A DNA stretch of 64,000 bases, from the NCBI RefSeq assembly GCF_003597395.2, contig NC_133778.1, positions 18,452,979 to 18,516,978 on the forward strand, given 5' to 3'. The notes under the pieces were generated by a model. The model saw only the letters and a program-made list of their open reading frames with translations, had not been told where the DNA came from and ran no database searches. Of this stretch, positions 51,075 to 63,036 are shown one piece after another (within the stretch, counting starts at the first letter, position 1; each line of letters begins with the position of its first letter). Source of the DNA: Chelonoidis abingdonii. Lineage: Eukaryota > Chordata > Testudines > Testudinidae. Made by a program: the position numbers and the translations under genes.

Positions 51075-51209
51075 GTTGACCTTTTCAATATTCTATGTTT
51101 TGATTGGCTGGCATTTCCACTCCTCCCCGACCTGCAACCACCAGACTGAACCTGTTGGAAGGGCTGGAATGGGCAGCCAAAGAGAATGCAGAATAATGAA
51201 AAGGTCACC
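51075..51209. repeat. Isolated long hairpin (inverted repeat)
   Basis: The left arm (GTTGACCTTTTCAATATTCT, then GATTGGCTGGCATTTCCA) is mirrored by the right arm, whose reverse complement reads GGTGACCTTTTCATTATTCT, then TTTGGCTGCCCATTCCA. Arms are near 65 bp with about 80% identity and almost no loop. No family was recognised. Confidence 0.75.
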
Positions 51210-52079
51210 ACAATACAGTCCCTCCCATCTTTCACAGAATTTATTGCATCATTAAAATTCTTATGTGACGCTATGAGAAGCCTGAGACTAGGTACCATCT
51301 AACACCCCTCTCCTTATTATGCTACAGGTGAATTGCAAAGTTTTACTAAAACAGCAAAAATGAAGATCCAAAAATCCAAACTATGTTCAAGCTAAAAAAT
51401 ATCTGCCTACACTTAATGCCCCCCCCCCCAACCTCTGCCCCAGGTTTGTTAAATAAATTTTAAAAGCAGCTCTGCTTACATTCCCCTTCCTAAGCTGGTC
51501 TTGTCTACATGGTGGGGCAATGTACAGAGACGTGATTTCTAAAGGACACGAATGTGTTGCACATTAGTTGGTCTGTGTAGCCCCTGCAGGAAGCCCCTCA
51601 TTGTGAGGGAACAAGGTTCTACATTACCTGTATTTAACAGGCACAATCTGACCCTGTATGTGCATTGGGTTACATTCTGAGGAGCCTGGACAGCTGATTT
51701 ATAGTAGCCTTGTAGTGTATCTTTAAGTAAACATCCCGGTTTCCCTAGTATAATCAAAATATACTAGTATAGTTATTATACAGTGTCCTGGTATCCCAAG
51801 AACTGCTGGGATGCCACAAACATTCCCCCTCACTTTTTTTTTTTTTTAAACCCAATCAAAATCAGTCTAGTCAATGCAAAACTGCTCTGGCCATTGAGGT
51901 GGTGTGGTAGAGAGGGTGGGTGCTTCTGCCTTTGACCCTCACTTCCTTTTTCTGCTTTAAAATTCAAATCACCTTGACCATGTGGCCTATCACCACCCAA
52001 AATCAACTCAGTTTAGGAATCCTTGGATCTGGCAAGAAAAAAAGCACCCATTCTTAATGACAATAGCTTTCAAGGGCAG
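51210..52079. other. Non-coding stretch
   Basis: No gene or repeat ends recognised. A C run is near 51420 and a T run near 51835. Confidence 0.4.
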
Positions 52080-52583
52080 CTTGGGAACACCCTGAGGATC
52101 ACTTGCTAATGATGCTGAGATAGATGTGGCTGCAGTAATTACAGCTGCTAACCCTTTCATGTTTTGGCAATTGTTCTTGGATTATCAGCAGATAGGTCTG
52201 CTCAATGGTCTGCGATGGGATGTTGGATGGGATGGGATCAGAGTTACTGCAGAGAATTCTTTCCTGACTGCTGGCTGGGGAGCCTTGCCCACATGCTCAG
52301 GGTTTAGCTGATCGCCATATTTGGGGTCGGGAAGGAATTTTCCTCCAGGGCAGATTGGCTGACGCTCTGGAGGTTTTTCGCCTTCCCCTGCAGCGTGGGG
52401 CATGGGTCACTTGCTGGTGGATTCTCTGCTTGAGGTCTTCAAACCACAATTTGAAGACTTCAATAACTCGGACATAGGTTAGGGGTTTTTATAGAAGTGG
52501 ATGGGTAGGGTTCTGTGGCCTGCTTTGTGCAGGAGGTCAGACTAGATGATCATATTGGTCCCTTCTGACCTATGAGTCCCAAC
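52080..52583 (+). mobile_element. CR1 LINE 3' end
   Basis: The terminal phrase GTGCAGGAGGTCAGACTAGA, TGATCATATTGGTCCCTTC and TGACCTATGAGTC is the diagnostic 3' end of sauropsid CR1 elements. It is preceded by the usual GGGAAGGAATTTTCCTCCAG and TTGCTGGTGGATTCTCTGC blocks. No reverse transcriptase is left; this is a severely 5'-truncated copy, as is usual for CR1. Confidence 0.88.
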
Positions 52584-52787
52584 TCCATTTACTTAACTTC
52601 ACTATAGCTGTGGGAATTCTTCCTCACCTTTCCCACAACACTACAGTCCTCTAGCCCTCCTAATGTTGTGTACAGAGATGCATTTAGAGGGAATCTAAAC
52701 TGATGTATGCTGTTGATTCCTTATGAAACAGTCTATTGTTAAGGGCTCCCAGCCTGGAACATATGCAGTGATGTTGTCCTAGAGAGC

Positions 52788-52860
52788 CAAGGTGAGTGAG
52801 GAAATATCTTTTATTGGACCATCTTCTGTTGGTGAGAGCAAGAAGCTTGATGCAGAGATT
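52788..52860. mobile_element. Penelope-like terminal fragment
   Basis: AGGTGAGTGAGGAAATATCT, then TTTATTGGACCATCTTCTGT and GGTGAGAGCAAGAAGCTTG match the ends at 11531-11670 and 6142-6213. Only one arm is present. Confidence 0.55.
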
Positions 52861-53099
52861 TTCTTTGTGTCATGAAATGTAGGCATTTTAATGGCTACTG
52901 GGGGGGGAAGGGGAACACAGCAGTACTATCTCAGAACAGTGCATACATCTAACTACAGGAGCAAGATACATACAGGGAAAGTTCCTCAGGCAACCAGTGA
53001 AGGCCCACTCAGACTGGCAGCAACTCAAGTATTCTCCTGCCTGTGGAGAGAAGACAAGGGGAGGAGGAGGGGGAGGAGAGGTGACTGAGGAAAATTATC

Positions 53100-53615
53100 T
53101 CAGTTAATTAAAGGTGCAAATTTAAAGGGTATTAGCTAAAGTACATTAAATCCCTGTGTAGATGGTCTCTTCATAAGTAAAATGGCCTCAGTTTGCTTAT
53201 CTTAATTAGCATTAATGAATTCACTAAGTGATTCCATTAACTGATGGCTTGTCTACATAAGCAATTAGACCACAGCAAAGTGAGAGGAGAATCTCCCACA
53301 CACTAGCCTGCCTTGGTCTAACTGCCCATGTGGATCCTGCTGACATGTGTTAACAGTTTTTGAGCTAACCCTGTTTCAAAAGGGACTAGACCAAAAGTGT
53401 TCTAACAAATTTAATACAGGTCAGCAAGGTCTGTGCAGACAGTTAGACCTGGGCAGGCTAGTGAGGGTAGATTCACCCCTCACCTTGCTGTGGTCTAATT
53501 GTGTAGACAAACCTTAAGGCTAGTTTACTTCTCCATTGGAACCTCCACACAGGGGTTTAATGAGTTTAAATTAACACAGCTTAATTTGGCTTAATTTCCA
53601 ATTATAGACAAGCCC
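53100..53615. mobile_element. MITE split by a second MITE
   Basis: The outer arms (53135-53195, CATTAAATCCCTGTGTAGAT; and 53522-53580, whose reverse complement reads CATTAAACCCCTGTGTGGAG) are inverted to each other and end at TAGACAAGCCC (53605-53615) followed by TTA. The inner segment is a separate inverted-repeat element. The left outer terminus has decayed. Confidence 0.6.
53246..53513. mobile_element. Nested inner MITE
   Basis: The left arm GGCTTGTCTACATAAGCAAT, then TAGACCACAGCAAAGTGAG, is mirrored by the right arm, whose reverse complement reads GGTTTGTCTACACAATTAG, then ACCACAGCAAGGTGAG. Arms are about 70 bp. TTAA occurs shortly before the left end and directly after the right end, so the exact boundary and duplication are open. 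Confidence 0.68.
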
Positions 53616-53833
53616 TTACTCTTATTTCCCTGCTTGTCTCCAGACCTAGGCCTGAGAAACCTGAACTCTCATCTACCAAGAAGAAAGCAAGGGAGGGGAG
53701 ACAAAGTAGTTCAGGCCAGAAAGGTAAGTGTCTCTTTGAACCAGCCTTAGGTTGGAACAGGCTAGGCCAGAGAAGGGACTAAAATTTAGCTGGGGAAAAA
53801 TAAAAAGCTAGCAGGCTAATGGGCATAGATGGA

Positions 53834-54296
53834 CAGGGCCGGTGCAACCATTTAGGTGAACTAGGCGGTTGCCTAGGGCGCCAAGATTTGGGGGCGCCAA
53901 AAAGTGGCACCCCCCAAAAATTTTTTAAATGGTTGCAGCTGCTGCTGCTGGAGGGGCTGAGCTGCCGGCGGCAGCAGCTGCCTGCAGCCGGCAGCCCAAG
54001 GTGTCCCCCGGGTCAGGGCGCTGCCGGTCAGCGCGCCCCCGGGGTCAGGGAGCTGCCGCCACGACCCAGCAGCCCCGGGTGCCCCCCCTCTGGGGTCAGG
54101 GTGCCCCCCCCCGGTCAGGGAGCCGCCCAGGGCTGGCACTTTCCCTGGGGTGCCAGCATTAGGGGTGGGGGGTGGCATTTTGCCGGGGGGGGCAGCAGGC
54201 GGCTCCGGTGGAGGTCCACCGGAGCCGCGAGACCCGCGTGTGGGGCGGCGAAATGGCCCGGAGCCTAGGGCGCCAGAAATCCTAGCACCGGTCCTG
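53834..54296. mobile_element. hAT miniature element with perfect target duplication
   Basis: The ends CAGGGCCGGTGCAACCATTT and, reversed, CAGGACCGGTGCTAGGATTT are flanked by a perfect 8-bp TAGATGGA (53826-53833 and 54297-54304). GCCTAGGGCGCCA blocks lie just inside both ends. The middle is GC-rich with GGGTCAGGG units. The perfect duplication suggests a fairly recent insertion. Open frames on both strands are compositional. Confidence 0.93.
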
Positions 54297-54304
54297 TAGA
54301 TGGA

Positions 54305-56739
54305 CCTTCTAGACAAGTATCATATTTGGGTCCAGACCCAGTCTGTGAGGACCTCCTATCATATCCTGGCTGCTGGGTACATTTATAGTTCTCTGGAATT
54401 ATCTCTAATAATATCTTAATGGGAGAAGGTGTAGGAAGAAATGGGGACTAGACCACATTCCAGCCTGCTGAGTAATTAAGTGTCAATTTAAGCAGGGAGA
54501 AGACTAGTGCATTTAGGCTGCAAAGAGAGTAGAGTTGAGTAGTGAAGAGAAATGAAAGTTTGAAAATAGGATTTTCAAACCAAGGAAGGAAAGGGGCTGT
54601 TAAAGATTAAAGATGAGATGGCAGCCAGGTGTGCACAGAAGTTGTTGCCTATCCCCTTGTGGGAGGCCACAATTACAGACTTTGTGCTCCTCCAAGTGTG
54701 AAGTCTGCTTAGGGCTAGTGCCCCACTCCTGCTAAACTCTTCAAAAACAAAGGGGATGAAGTGAGATCATAACCCACTCATCCACGGGTGCTGGACTGAT
54801 AGTTTGTACTGGACCCTCTTAAAGGGATGGGAGGTGCTCTGGATTTTTTTTTTTTTAAATTCTTTCCTACATAGAGTTGTTGTTTAAGTACACACAATGG
54901 TTTAAATTCAGAAGAGAGGTATCTAGGATTCTGTATCTCAAGGCTAGTAAAAAGAAACTAGGGCATGTTTATAGAAGACACCATAATATAGATTTATATA
55001 TGGAATATAAATATAATAAACTTGTCACCCTGAAAGTTCTTAAGTGTTTTATAGACTCTCCTCACCTTCTACCACTTAAATGAAGCCATCTCTGGTGCAG
55101 AATTCAGTAGCTATTCTGTACCAGCATTGGTGTAAATCAGGGAGGAGGAGACTTAACTTGTGCCCAGATTTTTCCAGAATGCACTAGCACATTTCTTTGG
55201 CCTGAGCTAAGTTTTGTTTTACAACCCTGTGTATTATCCTGTAGTTAATGTCACTCCCATGCTGGGTTTAATGCTCATTCGTATTACCTGGTTCTGGCCT
55301 GTTCATCAGCCTCTCTTCAGGATGACCAGAAAACATTTTAAAAAATAAAAATATATATTGATGTTTGAACTTGTGAGGCTTGTACAAATGTACAAAAATT
55401 AAATCAAGTAGGAAAGTTACATGGGCTGGAAAATGTGTCACTTCGTTCCTGACTAAGAGTCACAACACTAAAAAGGAGGTGGGAATGTCATCCTCTAAAA
55501 TATCATGAGGACAGTCATGTGTCAAAGGGGTGTGGACTGGACAGTTGCAGGAGACACAGGTCAGTTTGGTGTCAGGTAGCCCACCAAGTGATTCTAGACA
55601 GCGCCAGCAAAGAGGTGGGACAAACTGAATTCCAAGAACAAGTTCAGGACAAAGATGACTTTGAAGGTCTCCTCCACTATGGCCCAACCAAAATTAGATC
55701 TCTCCAGATCTGAGTCCCTGCAATCAGCTTCACAGCCCTCTCCAGTAGTAAAGGTGCCTCCAGGAGCATGAGCTTCATCAATCAGAAGCAAATGGGTTCC
55801 TCTTTGGATAAATTGAATCCAGAGTTTGGTACCTTCCCTGAAAGCCATGTCTCTGATATGGAGACTGAGACATCTCCAGGTATTGGGTAAATGACCATTT
55901 CATACTTTAAATTAAAACCCTGGGGGTAGATATCTTAACTTAGTCTTTTAAACGTGAAAGCTCCTGAGGTCCCTTGCTGCCAGAGAGGGTGGGTAGCTCT
56001 TCTAGACAGCAAGCAGGTGACGCTGCCATGACACTAGATTATCATCTGAACATCCTTGGAGTGAAATGCATCCCCTGGTTGCTCTGAGCCTGAGTAAACA
56101 GGATTTATGCAGGGAAACTATGCATGGACTGACAGTAAGAGATTTCTCTGCCTTCCTCCAGCTTTCTGGAAGACCTCTGGGTAGGAGTTTAGCACCTCCA
56201 CAACAGCAACTCCAGCCACAGGGCTGCAGTAGGGCCTGTTATCCCCTGTATAGAGATGGGGAAGGCCACTGAGTCCTTGTAAGCCCCTCTGTTCACAGCA
56301 GAAGGTGAAACTTGCACAGTGCCTGGCTTGTCAGCCTGCTTGGCGGGCATCCTACATTCAGCAGCCCCATCCACTGGGTTCCATTGCCCACCAGCCCTCA
56401 GGTGCCTGCTCAGGTTGGAAAGAGACAGTATTTGCTCCCTAATGCAGGCTCTAACCTTTCCTTTGGGATGCATTTGGTAAACCATAATTCTTGTGTTTGG
56501 CACTATGTGGATGGGAGGAGACTCCCACTGTATTCTGCGCCCCAAGAATATTCTTTTGATTTACAACCCTTCTCCAGGCTAACTTCTTCCAATGACACCT
56601 TTCCACTGTAACCTCTTTCCTTTCCTCTCTCCTAATATGCCCCCCTCAAACTAATCCCAGAATACAGGAACTGATTAATACTTTAAAAAAGTATTTAAAG
56701 CAGCACTATATGAAACAATGAACACACTTCATGGGAGAT
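54305..56739. other. Long stretch without a recognised gene
   Basis: Overlapping open frames occur at 55460-55870 and 56066-56611 on both strands, but none shows a domain, codon bias or splice context I can support. The GC content is slightly above the surroundings. It could hide an old LTR or a processed pseudogene that I do not recognise. Confidence 0.35.
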
Positions 56740-56761
56740 TTGAACTATGTTCTGAACCTCA

Positions 56762-56944
56762 GACCTGCTCTACACACAGAATTTGAACCACTGTAACTGT
56801 CAGTTGCGGGGGATGATTTATTTTAAATTCAATAGTTATACCAGTACAACCCCAAGCTCGAACACCATTATGTCCCTGTACAGGTGCCTGATACTGGTGT
56901 AGCTTATTTCCCCATCCCACAACTTGGGTGTATGGACAAGGCCT
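56762..56944. mobile_element. Probable Harbinger-type MITE
   Basis: The left end GACCTGCTCTACACACAG and the reversed right end GGCCTTGTCCATACACCC form a decayed terminal pair. The spacing and the GTGTA...GACAAGGCC ending are those of the Harbinger MITEs here. The flanks (TCA and TCC) do not match exactly. Confidence 0.5.
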
Positions 56945-57060
56945 CCGAAGACTTGAATGCTTTTAACAAGCGGAGTTGGTCTTTTTGAGACAGGCTGTGT
57001 AGCAATTTCCCCTTCCCACCTCCCCTCCCCCCCAGCATGGCACTGACTCCTGTCCACCGT

Positions 57061-57243
57061 AATGGCACTGATATGTAAAAGGCCAGACTGAGGATTTGAC
57101 TCAGACTACATCAAAATTGTGTCTAGGGGATTGTCCACGCCTCCCATGAAGGAATGGAGCCCCATGCTTATTCTTTCGAGCCTTAATGATCAATTTGGAT
57201 CTATTTTCCAGGCTATTTTTGCAAAGAAAAGGGCTAGAGACTT

Positions 57244-57274
<31 letters not shown>

Positions 57275-58170
57275 ATTTCTTTAGCTGAAAGCTGAGATCC
57301 TCCCCCACTGGGCCCCAGATTTCTTAATGCTAACAAGGAGCGCTCTCACATGAGCCCTGTAAGGCCCCTCCAGCTCAACTCACATCTTTGTTCAGCGCTA
57401 GCTGTGAAATAATTCTTCCCCCTAAAGGAATCTCCTTCAGTGTTTTCCCTGTTTTTGTAGTAACAGACGCTGAGCATATAAACAACTTCACTGTGCGCTC
57501 CAGTTGAGTCAATGCCTGTTGGTAAGAGCCTCCCCTCAGAGAAGACACTACAGAAAGGAATACATCTAATTCCAAATACTTGTAAGTGCTAGAGATATTT
57601 AAAGCATTAATCAGCAATTAATACAAATAAGAAACTCAATCTCTCACATCATTAATACTAATTATGCTTTACAGTTGTATTTTCCAAGTAAAATGACAAG
57701 CAACATGCATATGGAGGAGTCTGGCTGACAGAGGTTCAGAAACGGGGAAGCAGATAAAATGAAGGAGAAAGCAAAGTGACAGGGGAACTTGAAAAATCAG
57801 TGGGCTCACTCAAGCAGTAAGGTGCAATAATAAGGGTATCAAAGCTGGCTCGTAGATATTTCAGGCATTTAGGTCAATGTTTTATAAAGCTGGCTTCTGA
57901 TTCGGGGTGGCCGAATTGTTGTGTATCCAACTTGACTATACCTTGGTCCTAAGTTTCAGAGGTTCTAAGTACCCACAGCTTTCAATGATTTGGTTCTGGG
58001 AACTCGGCACCTATGCAAATCAGGTCCCCAGTGTCTTGGGTTGGGTAATATTGGTGATTTAGAGGAGTGTTTATACAGATATTGTCCCAGAGCCTTAACA
58101 CACCTTCTCTTCTGTGAGGAATTTCCTACCCTGAAAGATGAATTCTATTGACTAACACTGAGTGCCTCCC
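57061..58170. other. Non-coding stretch with a GT microsatellite
   Basis: A (GT)13 microsatellite spans 57249-57274. A decayed palindromic repeat (GGCATTTAGGTCAATG ... GGGAACTCGGCACCTATGC) covers about 57860-58050. No gene seen. Confidence 0.5.
57249..57274. repeat. (GT)n microsatellite
   Basis: Thirteen uninterrupted GT units. Likely length-polymorphic. Confidence 0.97.
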
Positions 58171-58171
58171 T

Positions 58172-58330
58172 GTGATGTTTTGCGGACTACCCAAACCAGT
58201 AAGGAGTTCAGTTGCTGCCTGCCCTGTAACCTGGGGTTAATCTTATGCTACTATGGATCAGAGCCCTGACACCAATAGCCATCCCACAAGCATAAAAGGC
58301 TCATCCTGGCTTCCACCAATGTGCATACTA
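58172..58330. mobile_element. LTR fragment related to the element at 20606
   Basis: The phrase CCTGCCCTGTAACCTGGGGT (about 58219-58238) is identical to one near 20627 and lies in a similar setting. Only this piece is recognisable. Confidence 0.4.
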
Positions 58331-58671
58331 AGCTAGTGGTGAAATCTACAAGATGAAACTAAATGCAGGGAATGTCCTGGTCATGAATAATAAAAAAGGA
58401 TGGGACTGGTATATCTTGGGGAAAGGTAAGGGGGCAAGAAACACACTGAATCTTTCACCTGAGGGGCAAGATGGCTCTGCACACTTGTCATGAAAGGAAG
58501 CTGTAAAGCACTGCAAGGATTCTAGGTGAGCAATAGTCCACAAGACACAAGTATCTTCTGAATGAAGTCTAAGCTCTAGAATGTATGTTATGATGTTTTA
58601 TATGTGACCATTTGTTTCCAATACTTCTATTTGCTACTAATTGAACCCCCATGCTTTGTTAAATAAACTTA

Positions 58672-58954
58672 GGCCAGGTCTACACTACCCACTGGATCGG
58701 TGGGTAGTGTTCGATGTATCGGGGATCTATTTATCGTGTCTTGTCTAGACGCGATAAATCAATCCCCGAATCGACGCCTATACTCCACCTCGGCAGGAGG
58801 AGTAAGTGGAGCTGATGGGAGTTGTGGCAGTCAACTTGCCGCCGTGAGGATGGCCAGGTAAGTTGAACTAAGATACTTCAACTTCAGCTACGTGACTAAT
58901 GTAGCTGAAGTTGCATATCTTAGATCGATCCCCCTCCCTAGTGTAGACCAGCCC
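58672..58954. mobile_element. Harbinger-type MITE, family with internal palindrome, copy 3
   Basis: The ends GGCCAGGTCTACACTACCC and, reversed, GGGCTGGTCTACACTAGG are flanked by TTA (58669-58671 and 58955-58957). The internal palindrome at 58719-58769 runs TCGGGGATCTATTTATCG to AATCCCCGA. Non-coding. Confidence 0.88.
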
Positions 58955-58957
58955 TTA

Positions 58958-59586
58958 TTCTTAATTTCACTGTAATCAGTTCTGTGTGAAGTGGAGCAGT
59001 GCCCTAAGGTAGAATTGGTAAGCTGGGATGTACTTTTTCAGTGGAAGCCGCAAATCTGTGACTATTGCAAGAGTTCAGTGTATATGGGGCTGTCAGCACC
59101 AGGGAGGTTCTCCTAGGGCTTGCAGGTTGGGGTGAGGTTATTGCTAACCTGTAGAGTGACGGGGGACCTGTGAGACGGTGGGGGATGCTTGTGTTGCCCA
59201 TGGCCAGAGCAGCTGGGGAGCAGACCTGCAGCAGGCACAGACAAGGCTTCCTCCTGCTAAGGACAGATGGTCGTGAGGTGCCTTTCGACCATGGGTACCA
59301 CTAGGAAGCATCACAACATGAAGAATGGTGTACTTGACAGAGTACAGTGCAATTCAGTGCTGCACTAATACATTGTGGTTTGGCTGATAAGTTCCTCCTG
59401 AGTAATAGCAAGAATGAGGATAAAGAAGGGAATTCCTAGCTAAGCACCTCATTGGTGTTTTGGAAATTGCATTTATACTCATGTCCCTTCAGACATGACT
59501 ATTCTTCATCTACGTTCTGCCCTGCTGAGAGCAAGGGCAGTGGATGTGCAGGAGGCTTAAGATTTAGTTCTGCTCAGTGTGGAGGC
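58958..59586. other. Non-coding stretch
   Basis: No gene or repeat boundary recognised. Confidence 0.35.
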
Positions 59587-59868
59587 TTCGGCTTTGTCTA
59601 CACTCTAAAATTAGATTGGCCTTTCTATGTTGTTTTGGGCTGTGAAAAATTTTGCACCCTGAGTGCTGTAGTTATGTCAGCCTAACCCCTGCTGTAGATG
59701 CAGCGAGGGAGGTGGAAGAATACTATTGTCATCTGGCTACCACCTCTCAGAGAGATGGATTAACAGCACTGATGGGGAAATACCCCCCTGTCAATTGTAG
59801 GAAGTGGCTACCTATAGTGCTGCAGTGGCACATCTGCTGTGGTGCTTTAATATAGGCATCCCTTTACA
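59587..59868. mobile_element. Probable Harbinger-type MITE
   Basis: The left end GGCTTTGTCTACACTCTAAA and the right part GTGCTTTAATATAGGCATCCC form a decayed terminal pair. The interior GTAGTTATGTCAGCCTAACCC is typical of one reptile Harbinger family. No clean duplication is seen. Confidence 0.55.
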
Positions 59869-60739
59869 TCTAGTGGTTAAACTCACTGGTAGCTTCCACC
59901 CACTTTTGCTCTGAACTGGAGCACCATACCCTTGGGTTAACTGTACGAAAGGACTCATAGGACCGGGGCCTAAATCAATTCATTCTCTCTCTCCCATGCA
60001 TGCACACTCGCACCCCTGAATATTAGCCAAGCACTTGAAATGCATAGGGACTCTCTTTTTATAACAAGTGCTTTGTATCTGGACTTCCTCTTGCTTCACT
60101 TGGCCCTGCCACAAAAGTGTGGGTTGGCTTGCTGTGTATGGGCCTTAGCTGAAAAGCAAACACAGAGAGGAAAATTCATGAGAATAGTTGTCTCTGCCTT
60201 TGTACTGATCTTCCAGGGCTGCAGAAGCATCAGTGTGTATTCAGCGAGAAGCCAGTTGAGAGCTGGATTAGCATTGGCATAACACCTTACAAAGGTGCTG
60301 GAAATATTGCTCTAAACAAGCATATTTCAGGCTCATATGTGGTCTCTAGCCTACTTATGCTTACAGGAGCTACAGCCTGTGCATAATAAATAAGTATGCA
60401 GACATCAGACAAACATTTACCAAATAATAACACACATGGACTACAGCTATTCTACTGTCCTTGGAGTCTAGAGGGAAAAAAAGGATATCTCGGTGTAGCA
60501 ACTGCTGGCAAAGGCTGAGTTTTTCATGTAGATGACTCTCATGCTTCAAATGATATCTGTTCTGTAGTAAGGCCCCTTTCTGTGTGAAGGCCAGTGTTAG
60601 TTACCTGTCTACACATCCTGCTCAGTACTGGAACAAGACTACCTGAACAGCAAAGGGCCAAAGCCTGAGGCATTCATAGATGCTCACTCTGATTATACTG
60701 CAGTGCATACCTTCAGACCTCATGAACACCACTCGTCTG
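59869..60739. other. Non-coding stretch before the hAT transposon
   Basis: No gene or structural RNA recognised. A short open frame (60040-60282) has no visible domain. Confidence 0.4.
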
Positions 60740-63036
60740 CAGGGCTGGCCTTACCATGAGGTAGACTGAGGGGGCCCCTAGGATCCAGAGTGTAGAAAAT
60801 TGTGTCTGCTGCTGCTGCATACTCTCTGCTCTAGATGCACAGAGATGGTGGAGTGCTGTGCTGGAGGAAGGAGGGCACAAGAAACAGAATAGGCAGGCAG
60901 GAGAAAAGGTGAGAGGGAATAACAGAAAGCAGCAGGAGTTGCAGGGAGAGAGGAGGAGGAGCTTCTTATGTACCTCTCTAGCACCCTCAGGAGCCTGGAT
61001 TGATTAACACCAGCTTCTCAGGGAGCCTCCTGTTTTCTGCTGCTTCCCTGAACCCACTTGAGGAGAACAGGCAGTCAACTGAAGTAGTAGGAGCCAGTTA
61101 GGCCCTTAAGATGCTGATATCTTCCCTCACCCAGGCCCTGCTACCAACCTGCTTATTTGTCCCCTTCCATTGAGTGTTGAGAGCCACTATAGCTGGCATA
61201 GAACAGCAGTCATGAGTGAAAGAAGAAAACGCCCCTCTGGGGCAGCATTCAGAAAAAGAAAGAAAGCAAAGGAAGCTTTTCTATCTAAGCAGGAAGGAGC
61301 TCTCCTGAGATACATAGACACAAATGTTCATGGTGAGCCTTCCGGCCCCAGTGAGGATGTGAGTGGTGAGGAGATGCCTGATCTTCCAGTTAGTCAGAGT
61401 GCAGGTGACCTGGCAGCTACTGCAGCATCCATATCTCCATCTCAAATGGATGTAACCATGCACATTCCTGAAGAAAAGTGTAGATCAGAGAAGAGTGTGG
61501 TGGAGGCACAAGAAACAGCTGCTGCTGAGTTTAGTTCCTTAAGTCTAGATGATCCAGGACTGTGGACCCACTTGAGCAGTAGCCTGAGGGACTTCCTTGT
61601 ACTGCATGGGCCACAGCAAGTGAAAACTTCATGTTCCCCAAAAGACAATGAAAATAGAAGTTTCCATCCAACACATTACTGGTGTGAAATCCCAATGGTG
61701 ACAAAGTGGAGAGGCCATGGCTTATGTACTCAAAACCCAGAATGCTGCATACTGTTTTTGTTGCAAACTCTTCCAGTCTAATGTTCCAGCCACATTGGGT
61801 TCTACAGGAACAAAGGACTGGAAAAATCTGGCTAGAAATCTGGCATGCCATGAGAAGGCAGCAAATCACCAGAGAGCATTCCATAGGTGGAAAGAGCTTG
61901 AGATGAGACTAAGGTTAAAGGCCACCATAGATGATCAGCATCAAGAGAAGATTGCATCAGAGTCTCTTTACTGGCAAAATGTTCTGAAAAGGCTCATTGC
62001 CATTGTGAGAATGCTTGCTACCCAAAACCTAGCACTGTGTGGCACTTCAGATCAGCTGTATGTGCCAAACAATGGAAACTTCTTAAAATTGTGGAGCTGA
62101 TGGCTGAGTTTGATGCTGTACTCCAGGAGCATCTGAGAAGAGTCACCACCCAAGAAATGTACACACACCACTAACTTGTAAAAACAATTCAAAATGAGAT
62201 CATACAGTTACTGGCAACAGAAGTCAAACAGAAGACTGTGGCAGATCTGAAGTAAGCAAGATATTACTCTCTCATTCTGGACTGCACACCTGACATCAGC
62301 CATATGGAACAAATGACTTTAATGGCGCCTTTTGTAAAAACAACAGAACCTAGTGAAAATGTCCTTGCAATAGTGACTGTCAGAGAGCATTTTCTAGAAT
62401 TTATTGACATTGATGATACTACAGGAGCTGGTATGACAAATGTGCTTCTTTAAAAGCTGGAAGATATGGGAATTGCGATAGCTGACATGAGAGATCAGGG
62501 CTACGATAATGGTACCAATATGAGAGGAAAGAACAGAGGAGTGCAGACACGGATCTGAGAGTTAAACCCTTGAGGTTTTTTTTTGTCCCTTGCAGTTCTC
62601 ATTCATTGAATTTGGTGGTCATTGATGCAACATCAGCTTCTAGTGAGGCTGCTGAATTTTTTAATGTAGTTCAAAGCATCCATGTATTTTTCTCTGCATC
62701 AACTCATCGATGGCAAATTTTGAAGCAATGTCTGGGAACATCCTCTCTGTCATGGAAACCAGTGAGTGCCACACAATGGGAAAGTTGAGTGAAGGCGATA
62801 AAGCCTATCAAACACCAAACTGGGAAGATATATGATGCCATAGTTGCCATTATGGAGGATAATGCTTTGTGGGAGAACAGTGGCAGAGGGAAATGGAATC
62901 ACCAGAAACATACATAACTTCAAATTTCTGTGTGGCTTAGTTTTGTTGCATGACATACTGTTTGAAATAAATGTTGTAAGCAAGAGATTCCAAGGTGTTG
63001 ACCTTGATATATCTGGAGCGATGGAACAACTGGACA
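60740..63036 (+). mobile_element. Truncated autonomous-type hAT transposon
   Basis: The left terminus CAGGGCTGGCCTTACCATG is followed by about 470 bp of non-coding sequence, then by a transposase relic. The matching right terminus is missing, because sequence of another hAT-type repeat begins at 63037 inside the transposase gene. The left flank cannot be checked for a target duplication without the right end. Confidence 0.72.
61212..63036 (+). pseudogene. hAT transposase of ZMYM1-like type, degraded
   Basis: The relic reads from the ATG at 61212 (MSERRKRPSGAAFRKRKKAK), a basic N-terminus usual for this group. A TTF-type zinc-finger block follows (FHPTHYW, then AAYCFCCKLF and KDWKNLARNLACHEKAANHQ), and then the DUF4371 domain: YYSLILDCTPDISHMEQMTL, FLEFIDID and DQGYDNGTNMRGKNRGVQ, with CSSHSLNLVVIDATSASSEA further on. 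Frames shift near 61700 and 62085, and stops follow (for example near 62173, 62254 and 62452). The gene is cut at 63036, before the C-terminal hAT dimerisation region. Family knowledge: ZMYM1-like proteins are hAT transposases, some of them domesticated in hosts. Here the breaks exclude a working protein. Confidence 0.85.

Noticed and set aside
55460..56611. A possible gene or processed pseudogene
   Set aside because: Frames on both strands overlap with no motif, no splice context and no family resemblance that I can name.
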